From positions 1,364,001 to 1,428,000 of the forward strand of contig NZ_CP017326.1 of the NCBI RefSeq assembly GCF_001761545.1: a stretch of 64,000 nucleotides of DNA, given 5' to 3'. The DNA comes from Weissella soli (GTDB lineage Bacteria; Bacillota; Bacilli; Lactobacillales; Lactobacillaceae). Below the pieces are notes generated by a model, which had not been told where the DNA came from, ran no database searches, and saw only the letters and a program-made list of their open reading frames with translations. The translations under genes were made by a program, and so were the position numbers. Shown here piece after piece: positions 1 to 10,028 of the stretch (position 1 is the first letter of the stretch; each line of letters starts with the position of its first letter).

Positions 1-1062
1 ACCTGTCTTCAAATTAGCCACGAAGTACAAGTAATCTTTATCCCGATCTTTGGGATTCAAAACTGCCTTGATAGACTCCAAGCTCGGACTGTTAAATGGT
101 CCTGGCCCCAAGCCGGAATTCTTGTACAAGTTATAAGGCGAGTTAACTTGCACATCTGCATTTGTCAGGTTCACCTTATCAGAATTCAGGGCATACTTGA
201 CTGTGATGTCTGATTGAATTGGCATATTAATTGCTAAACGATTCAAGAACACACCGGCAATAATAGCCCGGTTTTTAGCATCAACACCTTCTTTTTCAAC
301 AATTGAAGCGAGGGTTAAGACTTCCTGGGTAGTCATATCAGCCTTTTTGATGTCTGACAACAAGGGTTGCACATTATCGTATTCAGTTGAAACCATGATT
401 TGAATTAAATCTTTAACTGATTTTACGCTCGTAATATCATAAGTTGCCGGGTACAAATAGCCCTCTAACTTGTAACGAGTTTTCTTTGATGCAATCGCTG
501 AATCCAAGAAACCCGGATAGGTCTTATTCAAGAACGTCAAAAAGGTAGTATCATTCAATGCCTTCAAGAAATCTTGCTTTGAAAACTTAGTCTTGGCAGC
601 GACTTCATCAGCAATATCTGAAGCCATCTCACCTTCACGCACGATGACCGCATGTGTATTATTCAATGGATAGCTGGTCCCACCGGCCTCAATTTTAGCA
701 ATCAATGTCTTAATTGGCATTGCTTTACTCAATTGAAAATAGCCGGCCTTTAAATTTTCTGCACCATGAACCGCTAAATAATTAAGCACCGGCGTTGTTG
801 AACGGACTAACCCGGCTTTAGCCAAAACTTGCGCAATGTCCGTTGTCGTTGCCCCCGCAGGAATGTGAATTTCCTTTTTCTTAGTGCTCTTTGGATTCAC
901 CGCGGTGTAATCCGTGGCAGCCTGATGTGCTGTGTACAATTGATAGCCCTTATATCCACCAAAGCCAAGGATGGCGACAATAATTAGCACCACAATCCAA
1001 GGCCAAATACGACGCTTTTTATGTGTATCTTGGCTTCGAGCTGATCGAGGTTCGAACTCCAT
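1..1062 (-). CDS. mltG: Endolytic murein transglycosylase MltG (3' end missing)
   Basis: MltG (YceG family) is a membrane-anchored lytic transglycosylase that cuts nascent glycan strands and so limits their length. The visible 354 codons start with a short basic cytoplasmic tail, then one membrane segment (about residues 24-42, IWPWIVVLIIVAILGFGGY), a LysM-like region, and the catalytic YceG domain with the ASIVEKEG motif that carries the catalytic Glu. The reading frame is open at the window edge, so the C-terminus lies outside. The start is taken at the second of two nearby ATGs (1062 rather than 1068) because AAGGAG sits 7 nt before it but only 1 nt before the first. Family assignment is by motif and architecture. 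Confidence 0.93.
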   Translation of the reverse strand, partial: MEFEPRSARSQDTHKKRRIWPWIVVLIIVAILGFGGYKGYQLYTAHQAATDYTAVNPKSTKKKEIHIPAGATTTDIAQVLAKAGLVRSTTPVLNYLAVHGAENLKAGYFQLSKAMPIKTLIAKIEAGGTSYPLNNTHAVIVREGEMASDIADEVAAKTKFSKQDFLKALNDTTFLTFLNKTYPGFLDSAIASKKTRYKLEGYLYPATYDITSVKSVKDLIQIMVSTEYDNVQPLLSDIKKADMTTQEVLTLASIVEKEGVDAKNRAIIAGVFLNRLAINMPIQSDITVKYALNSDKVNLTNADVQVNSPYNLYKNSGLGPGPFNSPSLESIKAVLNPKDRDKDYLYFVANLKTG

Positions 1063-1130
1063 GTTCATACTCCTTAAATTCTAGTCCATATACCAGTGTT
1101 TCATAATACACAGTACGCATATATATAAAA

Positions 1131-1167
1131 ACACAACCAAAAATAATAATAACATTTTTGGTTGTGT
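1131..1167 (-). terminator. Rho-independent terminator after pheT
   Basis: A 13-bp perfect inverted repeat (ACACAACCAAAAA and its complement) separated by 11 nt lies just past the pheT stop. On the minus strand it runs into TTTTAT. It is near symmetric and separates pheST from mltG. Confidence 0.8.
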
Positions 1168-1209
1168 ATAATGTTTCATTTTATAGACATTCTAAAAATC
1201 AGACAAGCC

Positions 1210-3633
1210 TTAGCGAATTTCAGCATGATGATTTTCAGCTAATTTTTGTTCAATTTTGGCCACTGCGGCATTGATTTCGTCATCAACTAACGTCTTTTCT
1301 GGATCAACAAATGTTAACGCATAGGCCAAGGACTTCATGCCTGCCGCCACGTTTGTGCCACTATAAACATCAAATAACGTGACATCATGCAAGTGTTGCC
1401 CCCCGGCCGTGATAATGGTCTCACGGACAGCCGCCGCAGTGGTATCTGCGGTCACCAAGATAGCTAAATCACGCGCAATAGCTGGGAATTTAGAAATTGC
1501 TTCATAATTTGTTTTGTTTTTAGGCAAAATTAAGATGGCCGCTAAATTCAATTCAAAACCATATGTTTCGCCAATGCCATATTCTTTAGCCGTCAATGGG
1601 TGAATTTGACCAATAAAACCAATCAAGGTTTCACCAACATAAATATCAGCAGTCCGACCCGGATGCATATCTTCACGCGCCCCGTTTGCTTCAAAACGCA
1701 CGGATTGTGCGAGAGCATAATTGGCTAATAGTTGTTCAACAACCCCCTTCAAAACGAAGAAATCAGCCTTCTTAGCGGGCGTTGCCCATGTCTTTGGCAA
1801 CCAATTACCAGCAATCACACCGGCTAAGTGTTCAATTTCTGCTGGCCGTTGTGTGGTATCGCCATCAGAAACAAAGACCCGGCCCTGTTCATAAAGCGCG
1901 ATATCGCTTTGCTTGCGGGCAACGTTATAAGCGACATCATCCAACAAACCGGTTAATAAGCTCACCCGGGTTTGTTGGCGGTCTTGTGACATCGGATAGT
2001 CCAGTTGAATGGGCTGACCTGCGTGCAAAGCAAACCGAGCCGCCTTCGCTGGTGTCGTCAACACGTATGAGATCGCTTGGTCCAACCCAAGTCCCTCCAA
2101 AGTGTGGCGTGAGGCCCGAATCAGAGCCTGCTTAACCGTCAACTTGCCGGGAGTCGTTGCACCAGTAGGCAACGTTGCAGGTAAGTTATCATAGCCGTAC
2201 AAACGCGCGACTTCTTCAATCAAATCAGCTGAAATCGTGATATCCCACCGTCTTGCTGGGATGGTTACCGTGAACTTTCCATTCGTCTCAACATAATCAA
2301 AGAACAACCGATCAAAAATCGCAGCAACTTCGGCAACCGTAATCACCGTCCCTAACACATGATTAATTTTATCAACAGTCACTTCAACAACTGGTGCGAC
2401 ATAGGTGAAGTCTTGCGCGACAACCCGTCCAGCAGCAACTGTACCACCTGCTAACTCTGCAATCAGAGCCGCCGCATGATCCAAAGCTGTAAAGGTATCC
2501 TCAACATTAACCCCACGTTCAAAGCGTGTCGAAGCCTCTGAATGCAGGTTCTGGTCACGTGCAGTGTGGCGGATAGCCCGTGGTTCAAAAACAGCCCCCT
2601 CCAACACAATATTGACCGTGTCAGTCGTCACTTCAGTTGAGGCGCCTCCCATAACCCCGGCAAACATCAACCCTTCATTGCCCGCTGCAATCACGATGTC
2701 TTGCGGGTTCGTCACGCGTTCTTGACCATCCAAAGTCACAATTTTCTCATCCGCATAAGCATGACGGACTTTGATATCATGAGCTGGCAACTTATCATAA
2801 TCAAAGGCATGCAATGGTTGGCCGTATTGTAGCAACATATAATTTGTTACATCAACAACGTTTGAAATGGGCCGAATACCCATATTCCACAAGCGCTTTT
2901 GCAACCAAAGGGGTGAATCTTGTACCTTGACACCCTGAACAACCCGTAAAGCATACTTCGGGGCCAATTCACCAGGTGCTTCAGCTGTCAACAAGTCCGC
3001 CGTTTGGGTATCACTTTCAACTAGTTCAAATGAGGGTAAAGTTGGCTGTTCTTCTAAAATAGCCGCAACTTCCCATGCTGTACCGTTCATCGAAAATAAA
3101 TCTGCCCGGTTAGGTGTAATCCCCGTTTCAATGATGTCATCATCTAATCCGAGCACATGCAAGGCATCTTCACCAGGGGTCAATTCACCAGCATCCACTT
3201 CATCAAAGACCCAGATACCTTCTTCGAAATTCTTCGGTGCTACCTTATCTTCAAAACCGATTTCTTGCAACGCGGCCAACATACCATTAGAAGCAACCCC
3301 ACGTAGCTTGCTCTTACGAATTTTTTGACCACCACCAATGATGGAACCATGCTTGGCCAAAATGACGGTTTGACCAGCCGCCACATTAGGTGCCCCAGTC
3401 ACAATTTGAATGGGCTCGGCTTCACCAGCGTCCACTTGGGTAATAACCATATGGTCTGAATCAGGATGTGGCTCCACACTCAACACCTTGGCAATGACAA
3501 CATTCTTCATATTAGCTTGTGGCTGATATTGTCCTTCAATTTCAACCACTGTCCGTGATATTTTTTCTGCCAGTTCATTGACTGGCACTTCGATTGGCAT
3601 GTAATCACGCAACCAATTAACTGATACCTTCAT
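1210..3633 (-). CDS. pheT: Phenylalanine-tRNA ligase beta subunit
   Basis: PheT pairs with PheS as an (alpha-beta)2 enzyme charging tRNA-Phe in the cytoplasm. The 807-residue product has the normal bacterial length and order: an N-terminal tRNA-binding (EMAP/OB-like) domain around residues 40-150, the B3/B4 editing domain in the middle (with VDVTNYMLL and GQPLHAFD), the B5 domain, the inactive synthetase-like core, and a C-terminal ferredoxin-fold anticodon-binding domain (about 710-805, with FPAIARDLAI). The gene starts 3 nt after the pheS stop, so the two are cotranscribed under the upstream T-box. Confidence 0.98.
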   Translation of the reverse strand: MKVSVNWLRDYMPIEVPVNELAEKISRTVVEIEGQYQPQANMKNVVIAKVLSVEPHPDSDHMVITQVDAGEAEPIQIVTGAPNVAAGQTVILAKHGSIIGGGQKIRKSKLRGVASNGMLAALQEIGFEDKVAPKNFEEGIWVFDEVDAGELTPGEDALHVLGLDDDIIETGITPNRADLFSMNGTAWEVAAILEEQPTLPSFELVESDTQTADLLTAEAPGELAPKYALRVVQGVKVQDSPLWLQKRLWNMGIRPISNVVDVTNYMLLQYGQPLHAFDYDKLPAHDIKVRHAYADEKIVTLDGQERVTNPQDIVIAAGNEGLMFAGVMGGASTEVTTDTVNIVLEGAVFEPRAIRHTARDQNLHSEASTRFERGVNVEDTFTALDHAAALIAELAGGTVAAGRVVAQDFTYVAPVVEVTVDKINHVLGTVITVAEVAAIFDRLFFDYVETNGKFTVTIPARRWDITISADLIEEVARLYGYDNLPATLPTGATTPGKLTVKQALIRASRHTLEGLGLDQAISYVLTTPAKAARFALHAGQPIQLDYPMSQDRQQTRVSLLTGLLDDVAYNVARKQSDIALYEQGRVFVSDGDTTQRPAEIEHLAGVIAGNWLPKTWATPAKKADFFVLKGVVEQLLANYALAQSVRFEANGAREDMHPGRTADIYVGETLIGFIGQIHPLTAKEYGIGETYGFELNLAAILILPKNKTNYEAISKFPAIARDLAILVTADTTAAAVRETIITAGGQHLHDVTLFDVYSGTNVAAGMKSLAYALTFVDPEKTLVDDEINAAVAKIEQKLAENHHAEIR

Positions 3634-3636
3634 GGT

Positions 3637-4677
3637 CTACCCCTTCTGATTAAATTGCTTCAAGAAACGTACGTCATTTAAGTAGAAATTACGAATGTCT
3701 TCCACCCCGTACTTCAACATGGCAAATCGGTCTGGACCCATTCCAAAGGCAAAACCACCATATATCTCAGGGTCAACACCAGCCATCCGCAAAACATTTG
3801 GATGAACCATACCTGCCCCTAAGACCTCAATCCATTGAATATCTTCTGGTTTGGTCTTTTCGGTGACTGGTCCCCATGAAATATCTACTTCAACAGATGG
3901 TTCCGTGAATGGGAAGTATGATGGCCGTAACCGAATGTCATGGTCTTCACCAAATAGTTGCCGCGCCACAGCCAACAAAGTCCCTTTTAAATCACCCATG
4001 GTAATATGCTTATCAATCACCAAACCTTCAACTTGATGGAATTGATGTGAGTGCGTCGCATCATCTGTATCACGACGGTAAACACGACCTGGCGAGATCA
4101 TCTTTAATGGGCCTTGGCTAAAGTCATGTTGTTCCATTTCCCGTGCTTGCACTGGTGAGGTTTGCGTACGCATCAAAATTTCTGGTGTGATATAGAACGT
4201 GTCTTGCATATCACGGGCCGGATGATCCTTTGGTAGGTTCATCATTTCGAAATTATACTTATCTTCTTCAATTTCAGGACCTTCCGCAATCTTATAACCC
4301 ATTCCCAAAAATTGATCTTCCAGTGATTCAATAATTTGTTGCAAAACATGTGGTTGGCCTTGTTTCACCGCGGCACCAGGTAAAGTAACGTCCAAAGATT
4401 CAGTGGCTAATTGGGCTTCCAACATGGCAGCTTCTAACTTCTCTTGCCGCATTGCAATGGTCTTCGTCAAAGTATCACGCACATCGTTGGCCAATGACCC
4501 AACAACCGGGCGTTCTTCCGGTGTTAAATCTTTCATGCCACGGAGCACTTCCGTGAGCGGACCTTTTTTCCCCAACCAACTAACCCGGACATCATTTAAT
4601 TTCTTTAAATCTTCAGCTGCGGTGATTTCGGCCACGGCCTGATCACGTAACTGTTGTAATTCATCAGCTAAACTCAT
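3637..4677 (-). CDS. pheS: Phenylalanine-tRNA ligase alpha subunit
   Basis: PheS is the catalytic alpha subunit of phenylalanyl-tRNA synthetase. The 346-residue protein has the N-terminal coiled-coil (residues 1-90) followed by a class II synthetase core with motif 2 ([20 protein letters not shown]) and motif 3 near the end ([14 protein letters not shown]). The open frame extends 27 codons upstream into the T-box terminator, but the ATG at 4677 has a good GGAG ribosome site 6 nt upstream and matches the family N-terminus (MSLADEL), so it is chosen. Expression should rise when uncharged tRNA-Phe builds up. Confidence 0.98.
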   Translation of the reverse strand: MSLADELQQLRDQAVAEITAAEDLKKLNDVRVSWLGKKGPLTEVLRGMKDLTPEERPVVGSLANDVRDTLTKTIAMRQEKLEAAMLEAQLATESLDVTLPGAAVKQGQPHVLQQIIESLEDQFLGMGYKIAEGPEIEEDKYNFEMMNLPKDHPARDMQDTFYITPEILMRTQTSPVQAREMEQHDFSQGPLKMISPGRVYRRDTDDATHSHQFHQVEGLVIDKHITMGDLKGTLLAVARQLFGEDHDIRLRPSYFPFTEPSVEVDISWGPVTEKTKPEDIQWIEVLGAGMVHPNVLRMAGVDPEIYGGFAFGMGPDRFAMLKYGVEDIRNFYLNDVRFLKQFNQKG

Positions 4678-4687
4678 AGTTGTCTCC

Positions 4688-4945
4688 TGTAATAAAAAAT
4701 AACGTCCCTTCGAACATAACAGTTCAAAGGGACGTCTAATTAACGTGGTACCACCCAAATTCGACAGAAATTTACATTTCGATCCTTGGTCATTGTTTAA
4801 CGGTAATGAACCGTGTTAGCCTTATCAACCAACAAACTCCTGACTGAAATTCAGTTGTTGCCTGCATGACTTCCCACTGCCAGTCACTCTCTTGAGCATT
4901 TCACAACCTACTAGGTCATTCATCGTTTATATCTACTAGTTTACT
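4688..4945 (-). promoter_or_regulatory. T-box leader controlling pheST
   Basis: The leader contains the T-box antiterminator sequence GGGTGGTACCACG (4743-4756) and a terminator stem (4702-4735, ACGTCCCTTTGAAC pairing with GTTCGAAGGGACGT, then TTATTTTTT). Stem I carries AGAGAGTGACTGG and GTGGGAAGTCA segments typical of T-box leaders. A UUC Phe codon followed by A lies in a bulge-like GAATTTCAG, fitting the specifier loop. Uncharged tRNA-Phe would favour antitermination. The class and the gene behind it agree. Confidence 0.95.
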
Positions 4946-4968
4946 TGGTTTATTAATTAATTCAAGTC

Positions 4969-6468
4969 TTAGATAAATTCCTTGATATTGTTAATTGAAG
5001 CTTCACGGCCTAATAACTCCATCACTTCACCTAAGTTAGGTCCTTCATTGACCCGGCTGGCGGCGATGCGCAATGGCATCCACAAATCACGCCCCTTCAC
5101 ACCCATCTCATTTTGCAACTCACGAATGGTTTGGACAATTGAAGTCGCATCAAAAATGGTTAGCGCTTCTAATTTAGCAACCCATGCCGTCAACAAAGGC
5201 TTCACATAATCTTTATCAATCCACGCCAAGGCATCTTCACCTAAATCAGCTTTAGCTGTCAAGTCAACGAAGATAGGCTTAACCAGTGGCGTAATTTGTG
5301 AAGTGTAGGCAATCCCATCTTGATGCATTTTAAAGACTTGGTGCCACCAAGCTAACTTACCAGCGTCTAATTCTTCAGGCTTCACAAAGCCAGCCTTCAC
5401 GACCTCATTAAGTAACTTATCAAACAAGACGTTTTCATCAATCTTCTTGATCCATTGGTTATTAACCCATTCCAACTTCTTATTATCAAACTTAGCAGGT
5501 GATTTTGATAAACGTTCAGGATCAAACATCTTCACAAATTGCTTTTTGTTGAAGATTTCATCCTCACCCTTTGGTGACCATCCTAACAGGGTGATGAAGT
5601 TTAACATCGCTTCTGGCAAATAACCTAATTCACGATATTGTTCGATGAATTGCAACACCGTCTCATCACGTTTAGATAACTTCTTCCCAGTTTCAGTGTT
5701 AATGATCAATGACATGTGACCAAAAATTGGTGCTTCCCAACCAAAGGCTTCATAAATCATCAATTGCTTGGGGGTGTTAGACACGTGATCATCTCCACGT
5801 AAGACGTGTGAGATTTCCATCATATGATCATCAACGACTACAGCGAAGTTGTACGTGGGCATCCCGTCAGCCTTTTGAATAACCCAGTCGCCCCCGACTT
5901 GGCTGGCACCAATCTCGACGTGCCCCTTAACAATATCTTCCCAACCATAGACGTTTTCTTCTGGTACTCGGAAGCGGACAACATATGGCAGGCCCTGTGC
6001 TTCAAAGTCAGCTTGCTTGGCCGCAATCTCTTCGTCTGATAAACCGGCATACTCATAAACATAGTGTGGCGCGATCTTGGCAGCGATTTGGGCCTCACGT
6101 TCTGCCTCTAACTCTGCTGACGTCTTGTAAGATTTATAAGCCAAACCACGCTCCAAAAGCTCTTGCACTAATGGTTGGTAGATATGCAATCGTTCTGATT
6201 GGCGATATGGTCCATATTGCCCAGGATTAGCTGGTGATTCATCCCAATCTAGTCCTAACCATGCCAAATTATCTAGTTGTGAGAACTCACCATCGGCAAT
6301 ATTACGCGCTTGGTCAGTATCTTCAATACGGATAATGAATTGGCCGCCAAAATGACGAGCAAACAACCAGTTGAATAAAGCTGTTCGTGCATTTCCAATG
6401 TGTAGATGTCCGGTTGGTGATGGTGCATAACGCACGCGAATTTTCTTTTCTGTGTTTTCCTCAGCCAT
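4969..6468 (-). CDS. gltX: Glutamate-tRNA ligase
   Basis: GltX charges tRNA-Glu and, in bacteria lacking GlnRS, also tRNA-Gln for later amidation. The 499-residue class I synthetase has the HIGH-type signature (PSPTGHLHIGNARTALFNW, residues 16-34), the KLSKRDE form of the KMSKS loop near residue 262, and an all-helical C-terminal anticodon-binding domain. The product sits at the end of a dut-radA-yacL-gltX run on the minus strand. A GC-rich hairpin lies between yacL and gltX and could reduce read-through. Ribosome site AGGAAGAGG precedes the ATG. Confidence 0.97.
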   Translation of the reverse strand: MAEENTEKKIRVRYAPSPTGHLHIGNARTALFNWLFARHFGGQFIIRIEDTDQARNIADGEFSQLDNLAWLGLDWDESPANPGQYGPYRQSERLHIYQPLVQELLERGLAYKSYKTSAELEAEREAQIAAKIAPHYVYEYAGLSDEEIAAKQADFEAQGLPYVVRFRVPEENVYGWEDIVKGHVEIGASQVGGDWVIQKADGMPTYNFAVVVDDHMMEISHVLRGDDHVSNTPKQLMIYEAFGWEAPIFGHMSLIINTETGKKLSKRDETVLQFIEQYRELGYLPEAMLNFITLLGWSPKGEDEIFNKKQFVKMFDPERLSKSPAKFDNKKLEWVNNQWIKKIDENVLFDKLLNEVVKAGFVKPEELDAGKLAWWHQVFKMHQDGIAYTSQITPLVKPIFVDLTAKADLGEDALAWIDKDYVKPLLTAWVAKLEALTIFDATSIVQTIRELQNEMGVKGRDLWMPLRIAASRVNEGPNLGEVMELLGREASINNIKEFI

Positions 6469-6499
6469 TTGAGTTAAACCTCTTCCTTATTTTGAATAA

Positions 6500-6525
6500 T
6501 TAAAGCGCGCGAACCGCGCTGTCAA
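6500..6525 (-). terminator. Possible weak terminator or processing hairpin before gltX
   Basis: A 6-bp GC stem (AGCGCG/CGCGCT, 6504-6520) is followed on the minus strand by TTAATTATT, which is not a clean U-tract. It may only attenuate or mark a processing site inside the operon. Confidence 0.4.
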
Positions 6526-6574
6526 TATACTAATTTACACTGTTTTATAGATAGTTTCAAATCTCAAATCATGA

Positions 6575-7687
6575 TTAATTCTGTGTCGTGACATAATTTC
6601 CAAAAATCATCCGTCCCGCATCTGTCTGCAAGCTTGAAGTAACTTCCACTTCCACGACTTCTTGCATGTGATGACGTCCTTCTTCAACGACAACCATCGT
6701 CCCATCATCCAGATAGCCAACCGCCTGCGCACGTTCCGTGCCGGTTTTGACTAGCTGCACATGCAAGTGGTCACCCACGGCGACCCGTGCCCTTAGGACA
6801 CCAGCCAATTCATTGATGTTGAGGACCTCAACATTTTGGAAACTTGTCACTTTGTTCAAATTATAATCATTGGTGACCAAGATCCCATTAATATCTTTGG
6901 CCAAACGAATTAACTTCTCGTCAACTTCTTTGATATTCTCATAGTCGCCTTCCCACATCTCAAGCGGTATTGCATCAACTTCACGCAATTCATTTAAGAC
7001 ATCAAGGCCACGACGACCACGGACGCGTTTCAAAGGTTCACCAGCATCCGCAATATACTGTAATTCATACAAGACAAAATTAGGGACTAGTAACGTGCCT
7101 TCAACCCAACCTGTCTTGACCAATTGGAGAATGCGACCGTCAATCAAAATATTTGTGTCCAAAATTTTATAGTGATGGTAATTAGTCTCCGCATCCGTCA
7201 AGACATCACTGTTATTTTCGGAACGCCGTGGCTTAACCCGCGTACGGAAAGCTTCTAATGTGAACAACTTACGAATATCGTCTATCCGCGTTGTGCCGAG
7301 CCGAAATCCTAAGTAGCCAAATAACAGCATAATCAATCCAGGCACGACGGCACTAAAGAAAATATTGTTATCAATCCGCTGTAACGGCGTCGTGATTAAT
7401 ACCGCTAACAACAGGGAAATAATTGTACTCAAGCTACCAACTAGTAAAACCAGCGGCGCCTGCTTTGCAAGATAGGCCTCAATTGCGCGGACCGCCTGAT
7501 CAACTAAGCGCCACCCACGAATACTTAAGAGATAAAAAATAAATGCACCAATGATCATATCCGTAAACGGATTATTGACCCAGATTTGATCTGTGTATCC
7601 TAGTAAGTTCCAAATCAATGGTAACAATGTGACAGCCAATGCGCCACCCGCGACCGCAAAGGCGACTTGAATAATTCTTTTGCGCAT
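6575..7687 (-). CDS. yacL: PIN/TRAM-domain membrane protein YacL
   Basis: This is the YacL family found in Gram-positive bacteria next to radA and gltX. Four hydrophobic segments occupy about residues 7-145, followed by a PIN nuclease-like domain (LDTNILIDGRI near 176, with later acidic residues in DEKLIRLAKD and LVTNDYNLN) and a C-terminal TRAM domain (about 295-355), a likely RNA-binding module. The PIN acidic residues appear intact, so an RNase role is plausible, but the physiological substrate is not known from sequence. The ATG at 7687 is used because GGGGG lies 8 nt upstream. The GTG at 7696 directly abuts that site. Confidence 0.9.
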   Translation of the reverse strand: MRKRIIQVAFAVAGGALAVTLLPLIWNLLGYTDQIWVNNPFTDMIIGAFIFYLLSIRGWRLVDQAVRAIEAYLAKQAPLVLLVGSLSTIISLLLAVLITTPLQRIDNNIFFSAVVPGLIMLLFGYLGFRLGTTRIDDIRKLFTLEAFRTRVKPRRSENNSDVLTDAETNYHHYKILDTNILIDGRILQLVKTGWVEGTLLVPNFVLYELQYIADAGEPLKRVRGRRGLDVLNELREVDAIPLEMWEGDYENIKEVDEKLIRLAKDINGILVTNDYNLNKVTSFQNVEVLNINELAGVLRARVAVGDHLHVQLVKTGTERAQAVGYLDDGTMVVVEEGRHHMQEVVEVEVTSSLQTDAGRMIFGNYVTTQN

Positions 7688-7705
7688 GCGACTCACCCCC
7701 TTTCT

Positions 7706-9076
7706 TTAATCTAGTGCTAGTTTAACCGCTTCAACCAATGTTGCCACTGGTATGATCTGAATCCCACTAACCTGCTTGTCATGACCGATACTATTTTTAG
7801 GTACAAAAATGCGTTTAAAGCCTAATTTTTTGGCTTCAGCAATCCGATCTAGTACGCGTGGCACGCGGCGAATTTCACCAGTCAACCCAATTTCACCGAC
7901 AAAGGCATCCGTCTGCTTGGTACCGCTATCTTTATAGCTTGAGGCAATCGCAATCGCCACCGCTAAATCAATGGCTGGTTCATCTAATTTCACACCGCCA
8001 GCGGCCCGAACATAGGCATCTTGATTCTGTAACAATAGACTAGCACGCTTTTCTAAAACGGCCATTAACAGTGTCACACGGTTACGGTCAATCCCGGCTG
8101 ATGTCCGTTGCGCATTCCCGAAAACGGTTGGCGTCACTAAGGCCTGAATTTCGACCAAGATTGGTCGGGTGCCTTCCATTGCGACCACAACCGCAGACCC
8201 TGAGGCATCTGCCAAACGTTCTTCTAGAAACATTTCAGAGGGGTTCGTAACTTCAGTCAACCCATCTTGCACCATCTCAAAGATTCCCAATTCATTGGTT
8301 GATCCAAAACGATTTTTAACCGCCCGCAATAGACGGAAACTGCGTTGATTATCACCTTCAAAATATAATACGGTATCCACCATGTGTTCCAAAATCTTGG
8401 GACCTGCAATGGTGCCTTCCTTTGTCACGTGGCCGACGATAAAGATGGTAATCCCGTTACTCTTGGCAATTTGCAATAGCTCGGCCGTGGTTTCCCGAAT
8501 TTGTGCAACTGAACCCACCGCTGATTGTATATCTGGTTGTTGCATCGTTTGAATGGAATCGATAATCACATAATCAGGATTTAATTCATCAATTGCTTTA
8601 CGAATTTGACCCATATCTGTCTCAGGATAGAGATAAAAGTTTGCGTCATCATGGACACCTAAACGTTCTGCCCGCAACTTCACTTGTGAGGCACTTTCCT
8701 CACCGGTCACATATAAAACAGTACCAACCGTCGCCAAATGTCCTGACACTTGCAAAAGCAATGTTGATTTACCAATGCCTGGATCGCCACCAATGAGCAC
8801 CATAGAACCTGGGACGACACCACCGCCTAGCACGCGGTTAAACTCTTCGTACTGTGTTGCAACACGTGGGGTATCCTCAATTGAGACATCTCCCAGATGC
8901 TCAACTTTAGCAACTTGACCCGCTAAATTGACCCGTGACTTGCGATCTGATCCCTCAGGGCGAATGACTTCTTCAACCAACGTTCCCCAGGCACCACAAT
9001 TCGAGCAACGTCCCATATACCGTTGTGACACATAGCCACAGTTTGAACAAATAAATTGTGTGCGTGTTTTCGCCAT
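7706..9076 (-). CDS. radA: DNA repair protein RadA (Sms)
   Basis: RadA is a RecA-like ATPase that helps branch migration and processing of recombination intermediates. The 456-residue product shows an N-terminal C4 zinc finger ([21 protein letters not shown], of which the four Cys are residues 10, 13, 27, 30), a Walker A loop GGDPGIGKS near residue 91, the diagnostic KNRFGS motif near 250, and a C-terminal Lon-like domain. It overlaps the dut stop as TAATG, so translation is probably coupled. All key motifs look intact. Confidence 0.97.
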   Translation of the reverse strand: MAKTRTQFICSNCGYVSQRYMGRCSNCGAWGTLVEEVIRPEGSDRKSRVNLAGQVAKVEHLGDVSIEDTPRVATQYEEFNRVLGGGVVPGSMVLIGGDPGIGKSTLLLQVSGHLATVGTVLYVTGEESASQVKLRAERLGVHDDANFYLYPETDMGQIRKAIDELNPDYVIIDSIQTMQQPDIQSAVGSVAQIRETTAELLQIAKSNGITIFIVGHVTKEGTIAGPKILEHMVDTVLYFEGDNQRSFRLLRAVKNRFGSTNELGIFEMVQDGLTEVTNPSEMFLEERLADASGSAVVVAMEGTRPILVEIQALVTPTVFGNAQRTSAGIDRNRVTLLMAVLEKRASLLLQNQDAYVRAAGGVKLDEPAIDLAVAIAIASSYKDSGTKQTDAFVGEIGLTGEIRRVPRVLDRIAEAKKLGFKRIFVPKNSIGHDKQVSGIQIIPVATLVEAVKLALD

Positions 9077-9612
9077 TACTTGACCCCCGTGCTACCAAAA
9101 CCGGCTTCACGGGTACTTTTGGCATCCGCACCATCAGAATCAGTTATTTGAAAAGGCATAAAAATACCTTGCGCAATGCGTTCACCTTTCTTCAAGTGCA
9201 CATCGCGAAAACCGTAGTTAACTAATTGAATAAATATTTCGCCTTCATTGGTAGGATTATCGACATAGTCGGCATCAATCACGCCGACACCATTTGGCAA
9301 GACCAATCGACGTTTAAGCGGATTGGATGACCGATTGGCTAACATCAAAAACTCATTAGGTTCCATGTAAGCCTTGATACCAGTTGGCACTAAAACAGGT
9401 TTGAATGCTGCATCCGCTGCGTCAATATCCGCTGGCACATCCGTGGACAATAAATTTGCTAATCGTTTAACAGCGTTCAACTTCCACATCGCGGGCACGA
9501 CAAAATCTTCAGCTACTTCAAAATCATAACCAGCAGCTGCTTGCGTTGAACGCTTTGGCAAGTTGAGCCCTGCACCTTCATACCGTTTTACAATTGCAAA
9601 TCCACGTGCCAT
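9076..9612 (-). CDS. dut: Deoxyuridine 5'-triphosphate nucleotidohydrolase
   Basis: Dut hydrolyses dUTP to dUMP and pyrophosphate, keeping uracil out of DNA and feeding dTMP synthesis. The five trimeric dUTPase motifs are visible: [11 protein letters not shown] (motif 1), LANRSSNP (motif 2), [13 protein letters not shown] (motif 3), GERIAQGIF (motif 4) and the Gly-rich tail REAGFGSTG (motif 5). At 178 residues it is longer than the 150-residue minimum because of an insert around residues 40-72, common in lactic acid bacteria. First gene of the run to radA. Confidence 0.95.
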   Translation of the reverse strand: MARGFAIVKRYEGAGLNLPKRSTQAAAGYDFEVAEDFVVPAMWKLNAVKRLANLLSTDVPADIDAADAAFKPVLVPTGIKAYMEPNEFLMLANRSSNPLKRRLVLPNGVGVIDADYVDNPTNEGEIFIQLVNYGFRDVHLKKGERIAQGIFMPFQITDSDGADAKSTREAGFGSTGVK

Positions 9613-9679
9613 CAGATCACCCCATCTATAATCGTTTACTCTAAATTATACCGAATTCCCAACGAATATCCTAAGGGAC

Positions 9680-9711
9680 TAAAAAAAGTACCAAAAATTT
9701 TGGTACTTTCT
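9680..9711 (-). terminator. Terminator behind the GNAT pair
   Basis: A perfect stem AAAGTACCAAAA/TTTTGGTACTTT (9685-9709, tight loop) is followed on the minus strand by a run of T. It isolates the upstream GNAT genes from dut. Confidence 0.85.
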
Positions 9712-9729
9712 TAATCTCAAATCGACTGA

Positions 9730-10014
9730 TTAAGCCTCATGCCACTCTAACGTCTGATACTCAGGCGTTCTAAAAAACTTCTGTCGGGCATAACTGCAAA
9801 TCGGCCGTAACTTGACATCTTGTTCAATGGCTAAATCAACGACCGCTTGCAATAGTTGCCCAGCAACACCTTGTCCCCGTAATTCAGGAGCCACAATGGT
9901 TGAATTAATCGACCATACGCGGCCATCTTCAATGGCTGGAAATAAAATTTCAGCATCCACAGTGCCGGTCGCGTTTTCGTGATAAATCCGGCCAGGTTCA
10001 TAATTAAATTCCAT
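9730..10014 (-). CDS. Small GNAT-family N-acetyltransferase
   Basis: A 94-residue minimal GNAT acetyltransferase of the COG2388/YidJ-like type. The acetyl-CoA pyrophosphate loop is intact as RGQGVAGQL (about residue 47), followed by an alpha helix and the final strand with CSYARQKFF. This short family transfers acetyl groups to unidentified amines; the substrate here is unknown. The start at 10014 is preferred because GGGGGA lies about 8 nt before it; an ATG at 10029 overlaps the upstream stop (TAATG) without its own ribosome site. Its first 30 residues closely resemble the N-terminus of the next gene upstream, suggesting a local duplication. Confidence 0.82.
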   Translation of the reverse strand: MEFNYEPGRIYHENATGTVDAEILFPAIEDGRVWSINSTIVAPELRGQGVAGQLLQAVVDLAIEQDVKLRPICSYARQKFFRTPEYQTLEWHEA

Positions 10015-10028
10015 CTCAACATCCCCCA

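Noticed and set aside
5824-6230. Overlapping ORFs within gltX on both strands
   Set aside because: They lie wholly inside an intact, well-conserved synthetase gene and have no independent signals.
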